From assembly GCA_940671915.1 (NCBI GenBank), contig CALNVZ010002100.1:6261861-6325860 (forward strand): 64,000 nt of DNA. The letters are read 5' to 3'. Position numbers and translations under genes: made by a program. Shown here piece by piece: positions 57,801 to 58,831 of the stretch. Position 1 is the stretch's first letter. Each line of letters begins with the position of its first letter. The DNA comes from Paracentrotus lividus. Lineage: Eukaryota; Echinodermata; Echinoidea; Camarodonta; Echinidae. The notes beneath the pieces were generated by a model, which made no database searches, was not told where the DNA came from, and worked only from the letters and a program-made list of their open reading frames with translations.

Positions 57801-58685
57801 CATCTAATTATTACCTTTTGGTCTAAGTAGCAGTTCACCTATTTACCATTTCTAATGCCCAGTTCGTCTAATGTCCACTTGGTCTATCACCACTTGGTCA
57901 ATTCCAGTTACAAACTGGTAATAGACCAAATATTCGTTTGGGCGTTAGACGAAAATACAAGTAGACCATTTGATTATTAGATGAATTGACAATTAGACAA
58001 ATCGTCATTTGACCAAATTGTTAGTAGACCAATTTGGGTTTAGCCCATGTGGTATTAGACAAACAGAGAATTAGACCAACTGCTGTTAGACAACGTGGAT
58101 ATAAACTGGAATATAGTAGGTTCTTAGTTTCTAGGGGATATGGTAGTCGGGTTCTGTTACAAATACTCACAGACAACAGTAATCCCCCTCCAAAAAGCTC
58201 TAACCCTACACCTAATCCTAACCCTATTTTCTGATGAGTAATTGTCCTGAAATGTAATTGTCGATGGGTAGTTGTCCTGATAGAGGTACTTGTACATGTT
58301 CATGAAGTCGATGTTTTCAGAATTCAGGACCACAATTTTTACATCTTATGTTTTCATTAAAAATGCATAGGAAGATATTGCGTTTCATCAGAACTGCATA
58401 TAATGACTACAATTATAAACTTACTTGAATATCTGCATCTGAAATTACTTCATTAGGAAATATTTCAAAGCAGCTTTAATTCATAAAATCATGATTAATC
58501 AATGTTGTATTCAATTGGAATTGCTTCGGTGAAGAATAATACAACATCTGTTCTTGAAGTTCATTATTTCTCTTGCAAAATATAATTTTAACTTCTTGTT
58601 TTTGTCTTTAGGTTTCCCAAAGCGAGTTGGTGTTCCGCGGCGCCCAAGGTCTCCACCAAGTAGCTGGGGTGTACAGAGTGCTTAG
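1..58685 (+). CDS. PTPN12: PTP-PEST family protein tyrosine phosphatase, multi-exon gene, 5' partial
   Basis: This is a cytosolic non-receptor tyrosine phosphatase that hydrolyses phosphotyrosine. Family members dephosphorylate adhesion and cytoskeletal adaptors such as Cas, paxillin and PSTPIP; that role is family knowledge, not seen here. The join is <1-87, 3116-3192, 8202-8336, 10664-10732, 11480-11536, 33447-33595, 45515-45581, 46473-46550, 46924-47049, 48866-48965, 49738-51090, 52279-52359, 53642-53681, 55298-55397, 56377-56467, 57588-57656 and 58612-58685. Every junction is GT-AG and every phase matches. In order, the protein has the KNRY loop, [30 protein letters not shown] and QTKNQYELVH, then a long Pro/Ser/Thr/Lys tail, and ends with [19 protein letters not shown]. 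That ending matches the C-terminal homology motif specific to PTPN12/18/22. About 916 codons lie in the window and perhaps 45 more upstream; human PTPN12 has 780 residues. It may represent a single ancestor-like gene for the three vertebrate paralogues, so the symbol is a family label. Confidence 0.93.
88..3115 (+). other. Intron 1
   Basis: AT-rich intron with donor gtaagt and acceptor ttttctgcag. It contains the Tc1-like relic at 1243-2912. The flanks (88-1242 and 2913-3115) show only A/T-rich simple sequence, such as the A/G-rich run at about 420-460. A short inverted repeat at about 865-940 is built on AAGTGATCAG. No coding signal was seen outside the transposon. Confidence 0.85.
1243..2912 (-). 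mobile_element. Decayed Tc1/mariner-type transposon with inverted arms
   Basis: Termini are CAGTTGTCCGCAAA at 1243 and its inverse ending at 2912. TA flanks the left end, and the right flank is CA (mutated). The 1670 bp length is typical of Tc1 elements. On the - strand the middle translates, with frameshifts, to recognisable Tc1 DDE pieces: [11 protein letters not shown], a relic of the QQDNDPKHTA motif read as [17 protein letters not shown], then PDKNPIRNV and GKLKNHI at about 1705-1650. The expected catalytic Asp and Glu are both replaced. The right arm (about 2480-2912) carries the same C-terminal transposase end on the + strand ([10 protein letters not shown]), so the two arms are about 430 bp inverted copies. 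It is inactive. Confidence 0.82.
3116..3192 (+). CDS. PTPN12: PTP exon 2 (FDHSR...DYINANYLK)
   Basis: The acceptor is tctgcag. Its first two bases complete the Phe codon left by exon 1 (T|TT), giving LPFDHSR, then [23 protein letters not shown] is the conserved PTP motif that packs the core. The exon ends CTCAAG|gtaagc in phase 0. It has 77 bases, or 25 codons plus two bases. Confidence 0.94.
3193..8201 (+). other. Intron 2
   Basis: Five kb of AT-rich DNA. It holds one arm of a dispersed repeat (about 3840-4050) that recurs inverted at about 41960-42155. There is an A-rich low-complexity tract at 5045-5200, and ACATGTACATGT words near 3360, 3855, 5550 and 5640. At 6058-6160 there are imperfect repeats of GAAAGTAAAAGTAA. 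I see no gene or large transposon here; 4200-5040 and 6300-8160 are featureless apart from composition. Confidence 0.75.
3840..4050. repeat. Dispersed repeat, copy inverted relative to 41960-42155
   Basis: The stretch around 3899-3954 (AGCTGAAATTTTAATGTG...) is the reverse complement of about 42060-42115 with only a few differences. Similarity fades outward to the AATATATTGATC/TCAATTATTCAGCG ends. The family is unknown. The two copies lie in introns 2 and 6 of the same gene. Confidence 0.65.
8202..8336 (+). CDS. PTPN12: PTP exon 3 (AAQGPLPHT to FELGR)
   Basis: The acceptor is ttcatttag. It is read in phase 0 as [19 protein letters not shown], then [20 protein letters not shown], then EFELGR. 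It contains the conserved AxQGPL, DFWRMxWE and IVMAC motifs of classical PTPs. It has 45 codons and the donor is AGG|gtaaga in phase 0. The last ~70 coding bases, the donor and ~95 bases of intron are repeated six more times directly downstream. This copy is taken as the true exon because only it has an acceptor and the upstream coding half. Confidence 0.94.
8266..9400 (+). repeat. Tandem array of the exon 3 donor edge, about 167 bp unit, seven copies
   Basis: The unit runs from GGAGGATG...ATGGGAAAGTAATAC through GAGCTGGGAAGG|gtaagagacgattcc to CCTTTAATAACCTA. The first copy is the real exon end. Donor positions are 8337, 8502, 8673, 8839, about 9003 (GT lost, reads gataag), 9172 and 9339, giving a spacing of 165-171. 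Copies differ mostly by single-base indels, so most extra copies are frameshifted. Reading past the true donor meets a TAG within the unit. The last copy diverges after 9352. Confidence 0.92.
9435..9520. repeat. Dispersed CCCTAACCCTACATC repeat (copy at 53080-53150)
   Basis: The string CCCTATTGCAAYCCTAACC CTACATCT, then a gap and CAATTGTC, occurs here and at about 53080-53150. Related CCCTAA-rich fragments with GACAACT/CAATTGTC words lie at 47500-47690 and 58180-58280. It looks like a transposon-borne low-complexity module rather than telomeric DNA, because the units are irregular. Confidence 0.55.
10462..10558 (+). mobile_element. SINE/LINE 3' tail with GCGCTATATAAAT and TATCC repeats
   Basis: GTAAAGCGCTGTGAAACTC, then GAGCGCTATATAAATG, then four TATCC units. 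Paired GCGCT words before a TATAAAT end and a short-repeat tail are typical of the 3' ends of SINEs that share tails with LINEs. Similar tails in the opposite orientation occur at 45640-45725 and 51709-51765. Confidence 0.6.
10664..10732 (+). CDS. PTPN12: PTP exon 4 ([11 protein letters not shown]...)
   Basis: Acceptor ctcaatag, phase 0, 23 codons: [20 protein letters not shown], then VTQ. It follows FELGR to give the family string GR-KKCERYW found in human PTPN12. The donor is CACAA|gtaagc in phase 0. Confidence 0.94.
10733..11479 (+). other. Intron 4
   Basis: Short 747 bp intron. It holds a TTTG tetranucleotide run (about 11327-11360) followed by T and G homopolymers to 11386. Nothing else was seen. 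Confidence 0.85.
11327..11386 (+). repeat. (TTTG)n microsatellite with poly-T/poly-G
   Basis: Eight or so TTTG units, then T-rich sequence and a G homopolymer. It is the source of a spurious open frame. Confidence 0.9.
11480..11536 (+). CDS. PTPN12: PTP exon 5 ([19 protein letters not shown])
   Basis: Acceptor ctctttaag, phase 0, 19 codons. It corresponds to the DYFIRTL strand of the family, before the linker to the WPD loop. The donor is ACCAGG|gtaagt in phase 0. It is followed by a 21.9 kb intron. Confidence 0.92.
12788..13648. mobile_element. Nested TA-flanked element with CCGTAATTAAC...GTATAAGCCGCAC inverted ends
   Basis: The left end is CCGTAATTAACAGTGTATAA and the right end is its inverse, with GTGCGGCTTATACACCG inside. 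TA lies on both sides. The matching region of the opposite outer arm reads AGTTAGCATAATTAG without the insert, so the TA duplication can be inferred directly. TA duplication suggests the Tc1/mariner group. The interior (12900-13560) has a 91-codon - strand frame and an 88-codon + strand frame, neither recognised, and A-rich tracts. Confidence 0.78.
13688..14309. mobile_element. Palindromic element at the centre of the outer foldback
   Basis: Inverted arms begin in C and G homopolymers (about 13688 and 14309) and include TGTAGGGGAAG / CTTCCCCTACC and ATTACCCCC / GGGGGTAAT. The loop is near 13900-13950. The right arm is interrupted by the element at 14065-14239. It may be a separate insertion or the original centre of the outer palindrome. 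Confidence 0.65.
14065..14239. mobile_element. Small CAGGGGCCG...CGGCCCCTG element, nested copy
   Basis: The inverted ends CAGGGGCCG/CGGCCCCTG are bounded by TAGGA on both sides, a probable 5 bp target duplication. The internal sequence (GCTTCAGCCCCCACCC, AGCAAACGTTAAAAA, CTGTTCAGCCCCC, TTTCAAAAACGCTC) is shared with 27458-27609. Nested inside the right arm of the 13688-14309 palindrome. Confidence 0.78.
16066..16131 (+). repeat. (CA)n microsatellite in the left arm
   Basis: An imperfect CA run, mirrored as a GT run near 21083-21170 in the right arm. Its presence in both arms shows it was part of the element before or during arm homogenisation. Confidence 0.9.
16790..17428 (+). pseudogene. 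LINE reverse transcriptase C-terminal fragment, decayed
   Basis: In broken frames it shows VKQFTYLGS (about 16820), [21 protein letters not shown] (about 16995-17035), [13 protein letters not shown] and [10 protein letters not shown] (about 17185-17215). These are conserved C-terminal motifs of invertebrate non-LTR endonuclease-reverse transcriptases. The 3' end CCTGCCCTTAGGCAGAACACG followed by GAAGAAGAAG is a typical LINE terminus with a short repeat tail. Frameshifts and stops make it non-functional. Confidence 0.8.
18955..19400 (+). pseudogene. LINE reverse transcriptase core fragment, decayed
   Basis: Readable pieces are [19 protein letters not shown] (the FxDFxKAFDSIHR motif), [30 protein letters not shown] (about 19172-19210) and EDSKYLGS followed by [14 protein letters not shown]. 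The YxDD catalytic block is not found, and the frame is broken many times. It lies downstream of the C-terminal fragment at 16790-17428 on the same strand. The two are therefore separate insertions or a rearranged element. Confidence 0.75.
21083..21170 (+). repeat. (GT)n microsatellite in the right arm
   Basis: Imperfect GT-rich run, the inverse counterpart of the CA run at 16066-16131. It is the source of several spurious open frames. Confidence 0.9.
22394..23270. mobile_element. TA-flanked MITE (CAGTCTGTGTCAAATAAAATGG ends), copy 1, contains assembly gap
   Basis: The ends CAGTCTGTGTCAAA and TTTGACACAGACTG are both flanked by TA. CAGT termini with TA duplication suit the Tc1/mariner group. 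It is homologous, in inverse orientation, to 37541-37984. The 407 N run interrupts it. No coding potential. Confidence 0.88.
22740..23146. other. Assembly gap (407 N)
   Basis: A run of undetermined bases. Open frames that cross it are meaningless. The homologous element at 37541-37984 is continuous across this point. Confidence 0.99.
23422..23578 (+). repeat. Tandem duplication, about 79 bp unit, two copies
   Basis: AGGATTTTGTATCTTTCAAA...GCTCTAACCAGTAAAAGCG is repeated directly with one-base indels. Confidence 0.9.
24255..24518. mobile_element. MITE family F copy 1 (ATGTGATTCATC...ACACAAGTCGCC ends)
   Basis: The inverted ends are TATGTGATTATCATCTCAAA...CACAAGTCGCC and GGCGAGTTGTGTCTCACTTT...GAATCACATA. 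The interior has a CTTTCCCTTT...TTTTACTC block and GAAACATTGAA. It shares ends and interior with 51903-52174 and 56513-56947. Confidence 0.75.
25223..25603. mobile_element. MITE with AGGGTGYGTTCATGGTC ends, copy 1
   Basis: The left end AGGGTGCGTTCATGGTC and right end GACCATGAACACACCCT are inverted, with ACATGATTTATGATACAAAA shared further in. The related copy is 43844-44303. GGG-type ends next to TWA-like bases would suit PIF/Harbinger, but the target duplication is not clean. Confidence 0.68.
25765..25980 (+). repeat. Tandem repeat, about 74 bp unit, three copies
   Basis: Each unit has AAGGTCAAC...GAGTTACAACCATGGACTTG and TAGTCTATGGGGACAGACCC. The last unit is truncated. Confidence 0.88.
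27458..27609. mobile_element. Small CAGGRGCCG element, second copy
   Basis: CAGGAGCCGTGGGGGG, CTTCAGCGCCCAC, AGCAAACGTGTACAAAAACA, CTGTTCAACCCCCAC and GCTCCGCGGCCCC line up with 14065-14239. It is more decayed at its right end. Confidence 0.72.
28925..30847. mobile_element. Foldback element with GTGGGGCCAC ends, interrupted by a nested insertion
   Basis: The ends GTGGGGCCAC/GTGGCCCCAC are flanked by TA. Left-arm outer part 28940-28997 (GTTTGCAAGTCATGTTAATG...) pairs with 30788-30830. Inner arms 30003-30355 and 30430-30788 pair almost perfectly over ~355 bp around a ~75 bp loop. The 1 kb insertion at 28998-30002 splits the left arm. No transposase was seen. Confidence 0.88.
28998..30002. mobile_element. 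Nested ~1 kb element with CAGGGSTGTGA ends and AAATAT target duplication
   Basis: The ends CAGGGCTGTGAAATCT and its inverse AG..CTCACACCCCTG are flanked on both sides by AAATAT (28992-28997 and 30003-30008). The intact opposite arm of the host foldback has AAATAT once. The interior is GC- and CpG-rich around 29480-29660, holds a 111-codon + strand open frame (29526-29861) of unknown nature, and has GCGCTTCGCGC repeats at 29898-29950. Confidence 0.82.
32237..32263 (+). repeat. (TTA)n microsatellite
   Basis: About nine TTA units followed by TTTATTTGACC. It could be the reverse-strand tail of a LINE or SINE. Confidence 0.85.
33447..33595 (+). CDS. PTPN12: PTP exon 6 with WPD loop and catalytic cysteine
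   Basis: The acceptor is tttttcgcag, in phase 0. It encodes [20 protein letters not shown], then [16 protein letters not shown] and DPPIVVHC plus two bases of Ser. The general acid Asp of WPD is at 33495-33497. The nucleophile Cys of [10 protein letters not shown] is at 33591-33593, so the signature is split by the intron. The donor is TGCAG|gttagt in phase 2. The 3' end of this exon with its donor is tandemly copied downstream. Confidence 0.95.
33541..33990 (+). repeat. Tandem copies of the exon 6 donor edge, about 100 bp unit
   Basis: After the real donor (33596), partial copies of the exon end and donor follow. They have CCATTGCAG|gttagtc-like junctions near 33650 (TGCATG|tta, decayed), 33741 (TTGCAG|gttagtc), 33840 (TGCCA|gttagtc) and 33943 (TTGCAG|gttagtc). 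Each carries pieces of the [16 protein letters not shown] coding sequence, with indels. Between them is a repeated CAATATTGTTATCATCAG spacer. Confidence 0.88.
35715..36065 (+). pseudogene. 5'-truncated LINE, C-terminal end plus tail
   Basis: The frame 35732-35947 reads [19 protein letters not shown], then [20 protein letters not shown] and a stop. RxxGDRxFxxAxPxxWN and F+xxLKTYLF are the standard end of Jockey/CR1-type reverse transcriptases. It is followed by a short 3' region and a TTATTATTATTA tail at about 36055-36068. Only the last ~80 residues remain. Confidence 0.82.
36847..36871 (+). repeat. (GA)n microsatellite
   Basis: Perfect GA run of about 12 units, then AAAGGAGG. Confidence 0.92.
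37541..37984. mobile_element. TA-flanked MITE (CAGTCTGTGTCAAA ends), copy 2, complete
   Basis: 444 bp with CAGTCTGTGTCAAATAAAAT at the left and its inverse at the right, and TA on both sides. It is the reverse complement of 22394-23270 throughout. It is uninterrupted, so it shows what copy 1 should look like across its gap. Confidence 0.9.
38740..38910. mobile_element. MITE with CAGTGGCGGATCC ends, copy 1
   Basis: The left end CAGTGGCGGATCC and right end GGATCTGCCACTG are inverted. The interior has GCCCCCCC, AATTTGAAAA, ACTCATC and ACTGTACAT blocks shared with 56640-56811. GTGGCGGATCC-ended MITEs, usually placed near hAT elements, are widespread in invertebrate genomes. Confidence 0.88.
39060..39430 (+). 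repeat. Tandem duplication, about 190 bp unit, two copies
   Basis: GTGGAGATTCYAATA...AACATACCT...CTTATGACATRAA...AGTAACATGACRTC occurs at about 39099 and again at about 39288, moderately diverged. Confidence 0.78.
39661..39735 (+). repeat. (CT)n and CCTCTC low-complexity tract
   Basis: CT repeats interrupted by a C run. A similar CCCT run is at about 40063-40098. Confidence 0.9.
41398..41790 (+). repeat. Four dispersed GTGAGTGACACGAC motifs
   Basis: Near-identical 14-mers are at about 41399 (GTGAGTGACATGAC), 41568, 41753 and 41776, all in the same orientation. Spacing is irregular and the spacers are not obviously homologous. Confidence 0.75.
41960..42155. repeat. Dispersed repeat, inverse partner of 3840-4050
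   Basis: GATTTCAGATCCTTATTTGC...AGCGCCACATTAAAATTTCA matches the reverse complement of the intron 2 copy closely. It ends near TCAATTATTCAGCG on one side. Confidence 0.65.
42945..43637 (+). repeat. Tandem triplication, about 230 bp unit
   Basis: Units begin at GAAACACACTTCTTGACAAC (about 42945, 43175 and 43407) and end at TTAATAAAAATAGCRATATT. Units 1 and 2 are nearly identical; the third is somewhat more diverged. No open frame spans a unit. Confidence 0.92.
43844..44303. mobile_element. MITE with AGGGTGTGTTCAATGTC ends, copy 2
   Basis: The inverted ends are AGGGTGTGTTCAATGTCGAT and the inverse at 44250-44303, with AAATSTAAAYGCCAAYATGA shared inside. The same family as 25223-25603, but only the ends and GAATCATGATACRAAA are well kept. 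Confidence 0.68.
45515..45581 (+). CDS. PTPN12: PTP exon 7 ([15 protein letters not shown]), rest of the phosphate loop
   Basis: The acceptor is tttctttcag. Its first base completes Ser, so the junction gives [18 protein letters not shown] and then RNALQLE. The loop Arg that binds phosphate is present. The donor is TTAGAG|gtatgt in phase 0. Confidence 0.95.
45582..46472 (+). other. Intron 7
   Basis: Has a reverse-strand SINE/LINE-like tail at 45640-45725 (TAATAATAATTATATTTGG...AAAGCGCTTTAC). The rest (45730-46470) is AT-rich with nothing recognised. Confidence 0.8.
46473..46550 (+). CDS. PTPN12: PTP exon 8 ([26 protein letters not shown])
   Basis: The acceptor is ttttttacag, phase 0, 26 codons. 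It ends with [13 protein letters not shown], matching the family's EMRTQRHSAVQTK. It supplies the start of the Q-loop (QTxxQY), completed by exon 9. The donor is ACAAAG|gtaatc. Confidence 0.95.
46683..46766 (+). other. Possible alternative (duplicated) exon, 84 bp, phase 0-0
   Basis: It uses the duplicated acceptor (ttttctcgtag). It reads [20 protein letters not shown], then RYCCTKSM, to a potential donor ATG|gtaata. The length is a multiple of three and both ends are phase 0, so inclusion before exon 9 would keep the frame and duplicate the Q-loop segment. If the donor is not used, the frame stops at TGA 46788. Either way the duplicated segment would disturb the catalytic domain. Only sequence evidence; transcript data are needed. 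Confidence 0.35.
46729..46789. repeat. 21 bp-stem hairpin between the duplicated exon 9 copies
   Basis: CAGAACCAGAGGGGCGCTATT and its inverse AATAGCGCCCTTCTGGTTCTG (one mismatch) enclose a 19 base loop. A further partial inverse of the loop side (CTTTG..CTGTAACAGCGCC) is at 46800-46821. It looks like a remnant of a small foldback transposon at the duplication junction. Confidence 0.85.
46924..47049 (+). CDS. PTPN12: PTP exon 9 ([10 protein letters not shown]...), end of catalytic domain
   Basis: The acceptor is ttttctcgtag, phase 0, 42 codons: [20 protein letters not shown], then [20 protein letters not shown] and EQ. It completes [13 protein letters not shown], whose Gln positions the catalytic water. 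The rest begins the tail. The donor is GAACAG|gtaaga in phase 0. It is chosen over the upstream copy because it stays open and joins exon 10. Confidence 0.94.
47050..48865 (+). other. Intron 9
   Basis: Contains a two-copy repeat (47130-47432) and a GGACAACTA/CCCTAACTC low-complexity stretch (47505-47700). The remainder (47710-48860) is AT-rich with no recognised feature. Confidence 0.8.
47130..47432 (+). repeat. Tandem duplication, about 155 bp unit, two copies
   Basis: Units begin GGGCGTGTCATGAAAGGACT and GGAGGCGTTCCATGAAAGGA and end AAGAAATGTTGATGAAMTGC. They contain GTCAGATMTGACAACTTG. Copies are about 85 percent alike by eye. Confidence 0.82.
48866..48965 (+). CDS. PTPN12: PTP exon 10, proline motif PPKVPG
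   Basis: The acceptor is tctgtcttag, in phase 0. It gives [20 protein letters not shown], then [18 protein letters not shown] sits where human PTPN12 has its first SH3-binding PPPKPP motif after the catalytic domain; NYVN is a possible SH2-type site. The donor is GGAG|gtaaaa in phase 1. Confidence 0.9.
48966..49737 (+). other. Intron 10
   Basis: 772 bp, AT-rich, with T-runs near 49455 and 49597. I see nothing else. Confidence 0.85.
49738..51090 (+). CDS. PTPN12: PTP exon 11, large proline/PEST-rich tail exon, frame disrupted
   Basis: The acceptor is acttctgcag in phase 1. It opens [20 protein letters not shown] and stays open to TAA at 50550. It is rich in P, S, T and K, with PxxP runs such as [16 protein letters not shown] and QPPPKTP. 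From about 50555 to 50845 the tail-like reading is in another frame ([15 protein letters not shown]...[15 protein letters not shown]...[13 protein letters not shown]), with TGA at 50669 and 50756. From 50847 the original frame resumes (NAEAYSEVS...[20 protein letters not shown]...DSTYSPA) to GCAG|gtatgc in phase 1. The exon ends agree in phase, so a -1/+1 pair is implied. Sequencing error, a real mutation or an unrecognised internal intron are all possible. Confidence 0.75.
51091..52278 (+). other. Intron 11
   Basis: Contains a reverse-strand SINE/LINE-like tail (51709-51765, TATAGCGCTGAAATC) and family F MITE copy 2 (51903-52174). The 51100-51700 part is unremarkable. Confidence 0.8.
51903..52174. 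mobile_element. MITE family F copy 2
   Basis: The inverted ends are TGTGATTCATCATATCAAAA...GACACAAG and CGACTCGTCTCTCATTTTGA...GATGAATCACA. It shares the CTTTCCCTTTGTTATTTTTA and AAAACATTGAAAATTTAGGA blocks with copy 1. It ends about 105 bp upstream of exon 12. Confidence 0.72.
52279..52359 (+). CDS. PTPN12: PTP exon 12 ([20 protein letters not shown])
   Basis: The acceptor is tatgatttag. The join G|GA gives Gly, then [20 protein letters not shown] and SYQLVD. It is acidic, then Ser/Tyr-containing. The donor is GATG|gtaaat in phase 1. A transposon starts only about 17 bp into the next intron. Confidence 0.86.
52377..52662. mobile_element. MITE with GGTRGTATCTCACTT ends and GAGACGTCTC palindromes
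   Basis: The ends TAAAGGTAGTATCTCACTT and AAGTGAGATACCACCATTA are inverted. The interior has GAGACGTC or GAGACGTCTC at about 52400, 52467, 52532 and 52562, and CAGTCTCAAA repeats toward the right end. It is inserted just after the exon 12 donor. Confidence 0.8.
52908..53061. mobile_element. Small MITE with AAAGGSGSTTTCAC ends
   Basis: AAAGGCGGTTTTCACGGGGCAC and its inverse GTGCCCTGTGAAAGCCCCTTT enclose a 150 bp hairpin-like body with AATCCAACAATCGTTTTTTT / AAACAATTGTTGGATT. TTA-like bases flank it. Confidence 0.76.
53642..53681 (+). CDS. PTPN12: PTP exon 13 ([14 protein letters not shown])
   Basis: The acceptor is ttgatttcag. The join G|AT gives Asp, then [12 protein letters not shown] and two bases of Gly. 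The donor is GGCTGG|gtgagt in phase 2. It is 40 bp, small but with strong splice sites and matching phases on both sides. Confidence 0.8.
53927..54759. mobile_element. TA-flanked foldback element (CCGAGTGAGTC ends), 833 bp
   Basis: The ends CCGAGTGAGTCAAAAAAAAC and its inverse are flanked by TA. The arms (~330 bp each) pair through AGATGCGGGAGGAGTTACTC, GTTTGCAAACATGTCA and CATCCTGATTAAAATAGCAT. The centre is near 54300-54400. It is non-coding, and TA duplication suggests a mariner-type source. Confidence 0.9.
55061..55084 (+). other. Candidate 24 bp alternative microexon
   Basis: It is preceded by catgtttttttttag and followed by gtaagt, a perfect donor. Its 24 bases fit phase 2 on both sides. 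Inserted between exons 13 and 14, it would add eight residues (reading [10 protein letters not shown]) without changing frame. Only splice-site and phase evidence. Confidence 0.45.
55298..55397 (+). CDS. PTPN12: PTP exon 14 ([20 protein letters not shown]...)
   Basis: The acceptor is acctcacag. Its first base completes Gly, then [20 protein letters not shown] and [13 protein letters not shown]. Basic segment. The donor is AAAAAA|gtaagt in phase 0. Confidence 0.88.
55398..56376 (+). other. Intron 14
   Basis: Contains a - strand tRNA-derived segment at 55672-55750. The rest is AT-rich with nothing recognised. Confidence 0.8.
55672..55750 (-). mobile_element. tRNA-derived SINE head
   Basis: Read on the - strand it has GTGTTGGCTCAATTGGTTAC (A-box region) and TTTGGATTCAATCCCTGGTC (B-box region) at tRNA-like spacing. 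The stems do not pair well, so it is a SINE remnant rather than a working tRNA gene. Confidence 0.6.
56377..56467 (+). CDS. PTPN12: PTP exon 15 ([14 protein letters not shown]...)
   Basis: Acceptor tctttcag, phase 0: [20 protein letters not shown], then [10 protein letters not shown]. The donor is TTAG|gtatgt in phase 1. It is a polar tail segment with no known domain. Confidence 0.87.
56513..56947. mobile_element. MITE family F copy 3, host of a nested MITE
   Basis: The ends TATGTGATTCATTCAAATGA...GACACAAGTCGCCGAG and CAGCGACTTGTGTCTCATTT...GGATCACAAA are inverted. The interior includes GCAAAATAATGAAGC and GTTTCATCTGTGGTCTGT, as in the other copies. Removing 56640-56811 restores a ~260 bp element like copies 1 and 2. 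Confidence 0.76.
56640..56811. mobile_element. MITE with AGTGGCGGATCC ends, copy 2, nested in family F copy 3
   Basis: Perfect 12 bp inverted ends AGTGGCGGATCC / GGATCCGCCACT. TTCAT occurs on both sides. The interior resembles 38740-38910. Confidence 0.9.
57588..57656 (+). CDS. PTPN12: PTP exon 16 ([20 protein letters not shown])
   Basis: The acceptor is cttttgacag. The join G|AG gives Glu, then [22 protein letters not shown] and one base. The donor is ATTG|gtaagt in phase 1. The two Tyr residues in polar context could be phosphosites; that is inference. Confidence 0.88.
57657..58611 (+). other. Intron 16
   Basis: Contains the GGTCTA/TAGACC array (57700-58100) and a CTAACCCTA-type stretch (58195-58280). 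The rest is AT-rich. Confidence 0.83.
57700..58100. repeat. Degenerate GGTCTA...TAGACC inverted array
   Basis: About ten short units of the type TTTGGTCTAATnCCA occupy 57720-57900. About nine of the inverse type (TAGACCAAT, TTAGACAAA) occupy 57920-58090. The unit is roughly 20 bp, irregular, and the arms mirror around 57905. Confidence 0.8.
58612..58685 (+). CDS. PTPN12: PTP exon 17, C-terminal homology motif and stop
   Basis: The acceptor is tttgtctttag. The join G|GT gives Gly, then [23 protein letters not shown] and TAG at 58683. It aligns with human PTPN12 GFGNRCGKPKGPRDPPSEW. In the family this motif docks PSTPIP-type F-BAR proteins. Its conservation supports a functional gene despite the exon 11 defect. 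Confidence 0.95.
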
Positions 58686-58825
58686 GTCCACTAATGAACA
58701 ATGCTTCTGTCTTTCACTTCTAGAGTGATAGATACAAATGTACTCCAGTGCCCTATAACATTGCAAATTGCATACAACCATACTTGATTGGTTCATCATG
58801 AGACTTTTATATAAGAAGTCTATGC

Positions 58826-58831
58826 AATAAA
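58826..58831 (+). promoter_or_regulatory. Candidate poly(A) signal AATAAA
   Basis: First AATAAA after the stop codon, in TATGCAATAAAGATCC. It would give a short 3' UTR. Confidence 0.5.
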
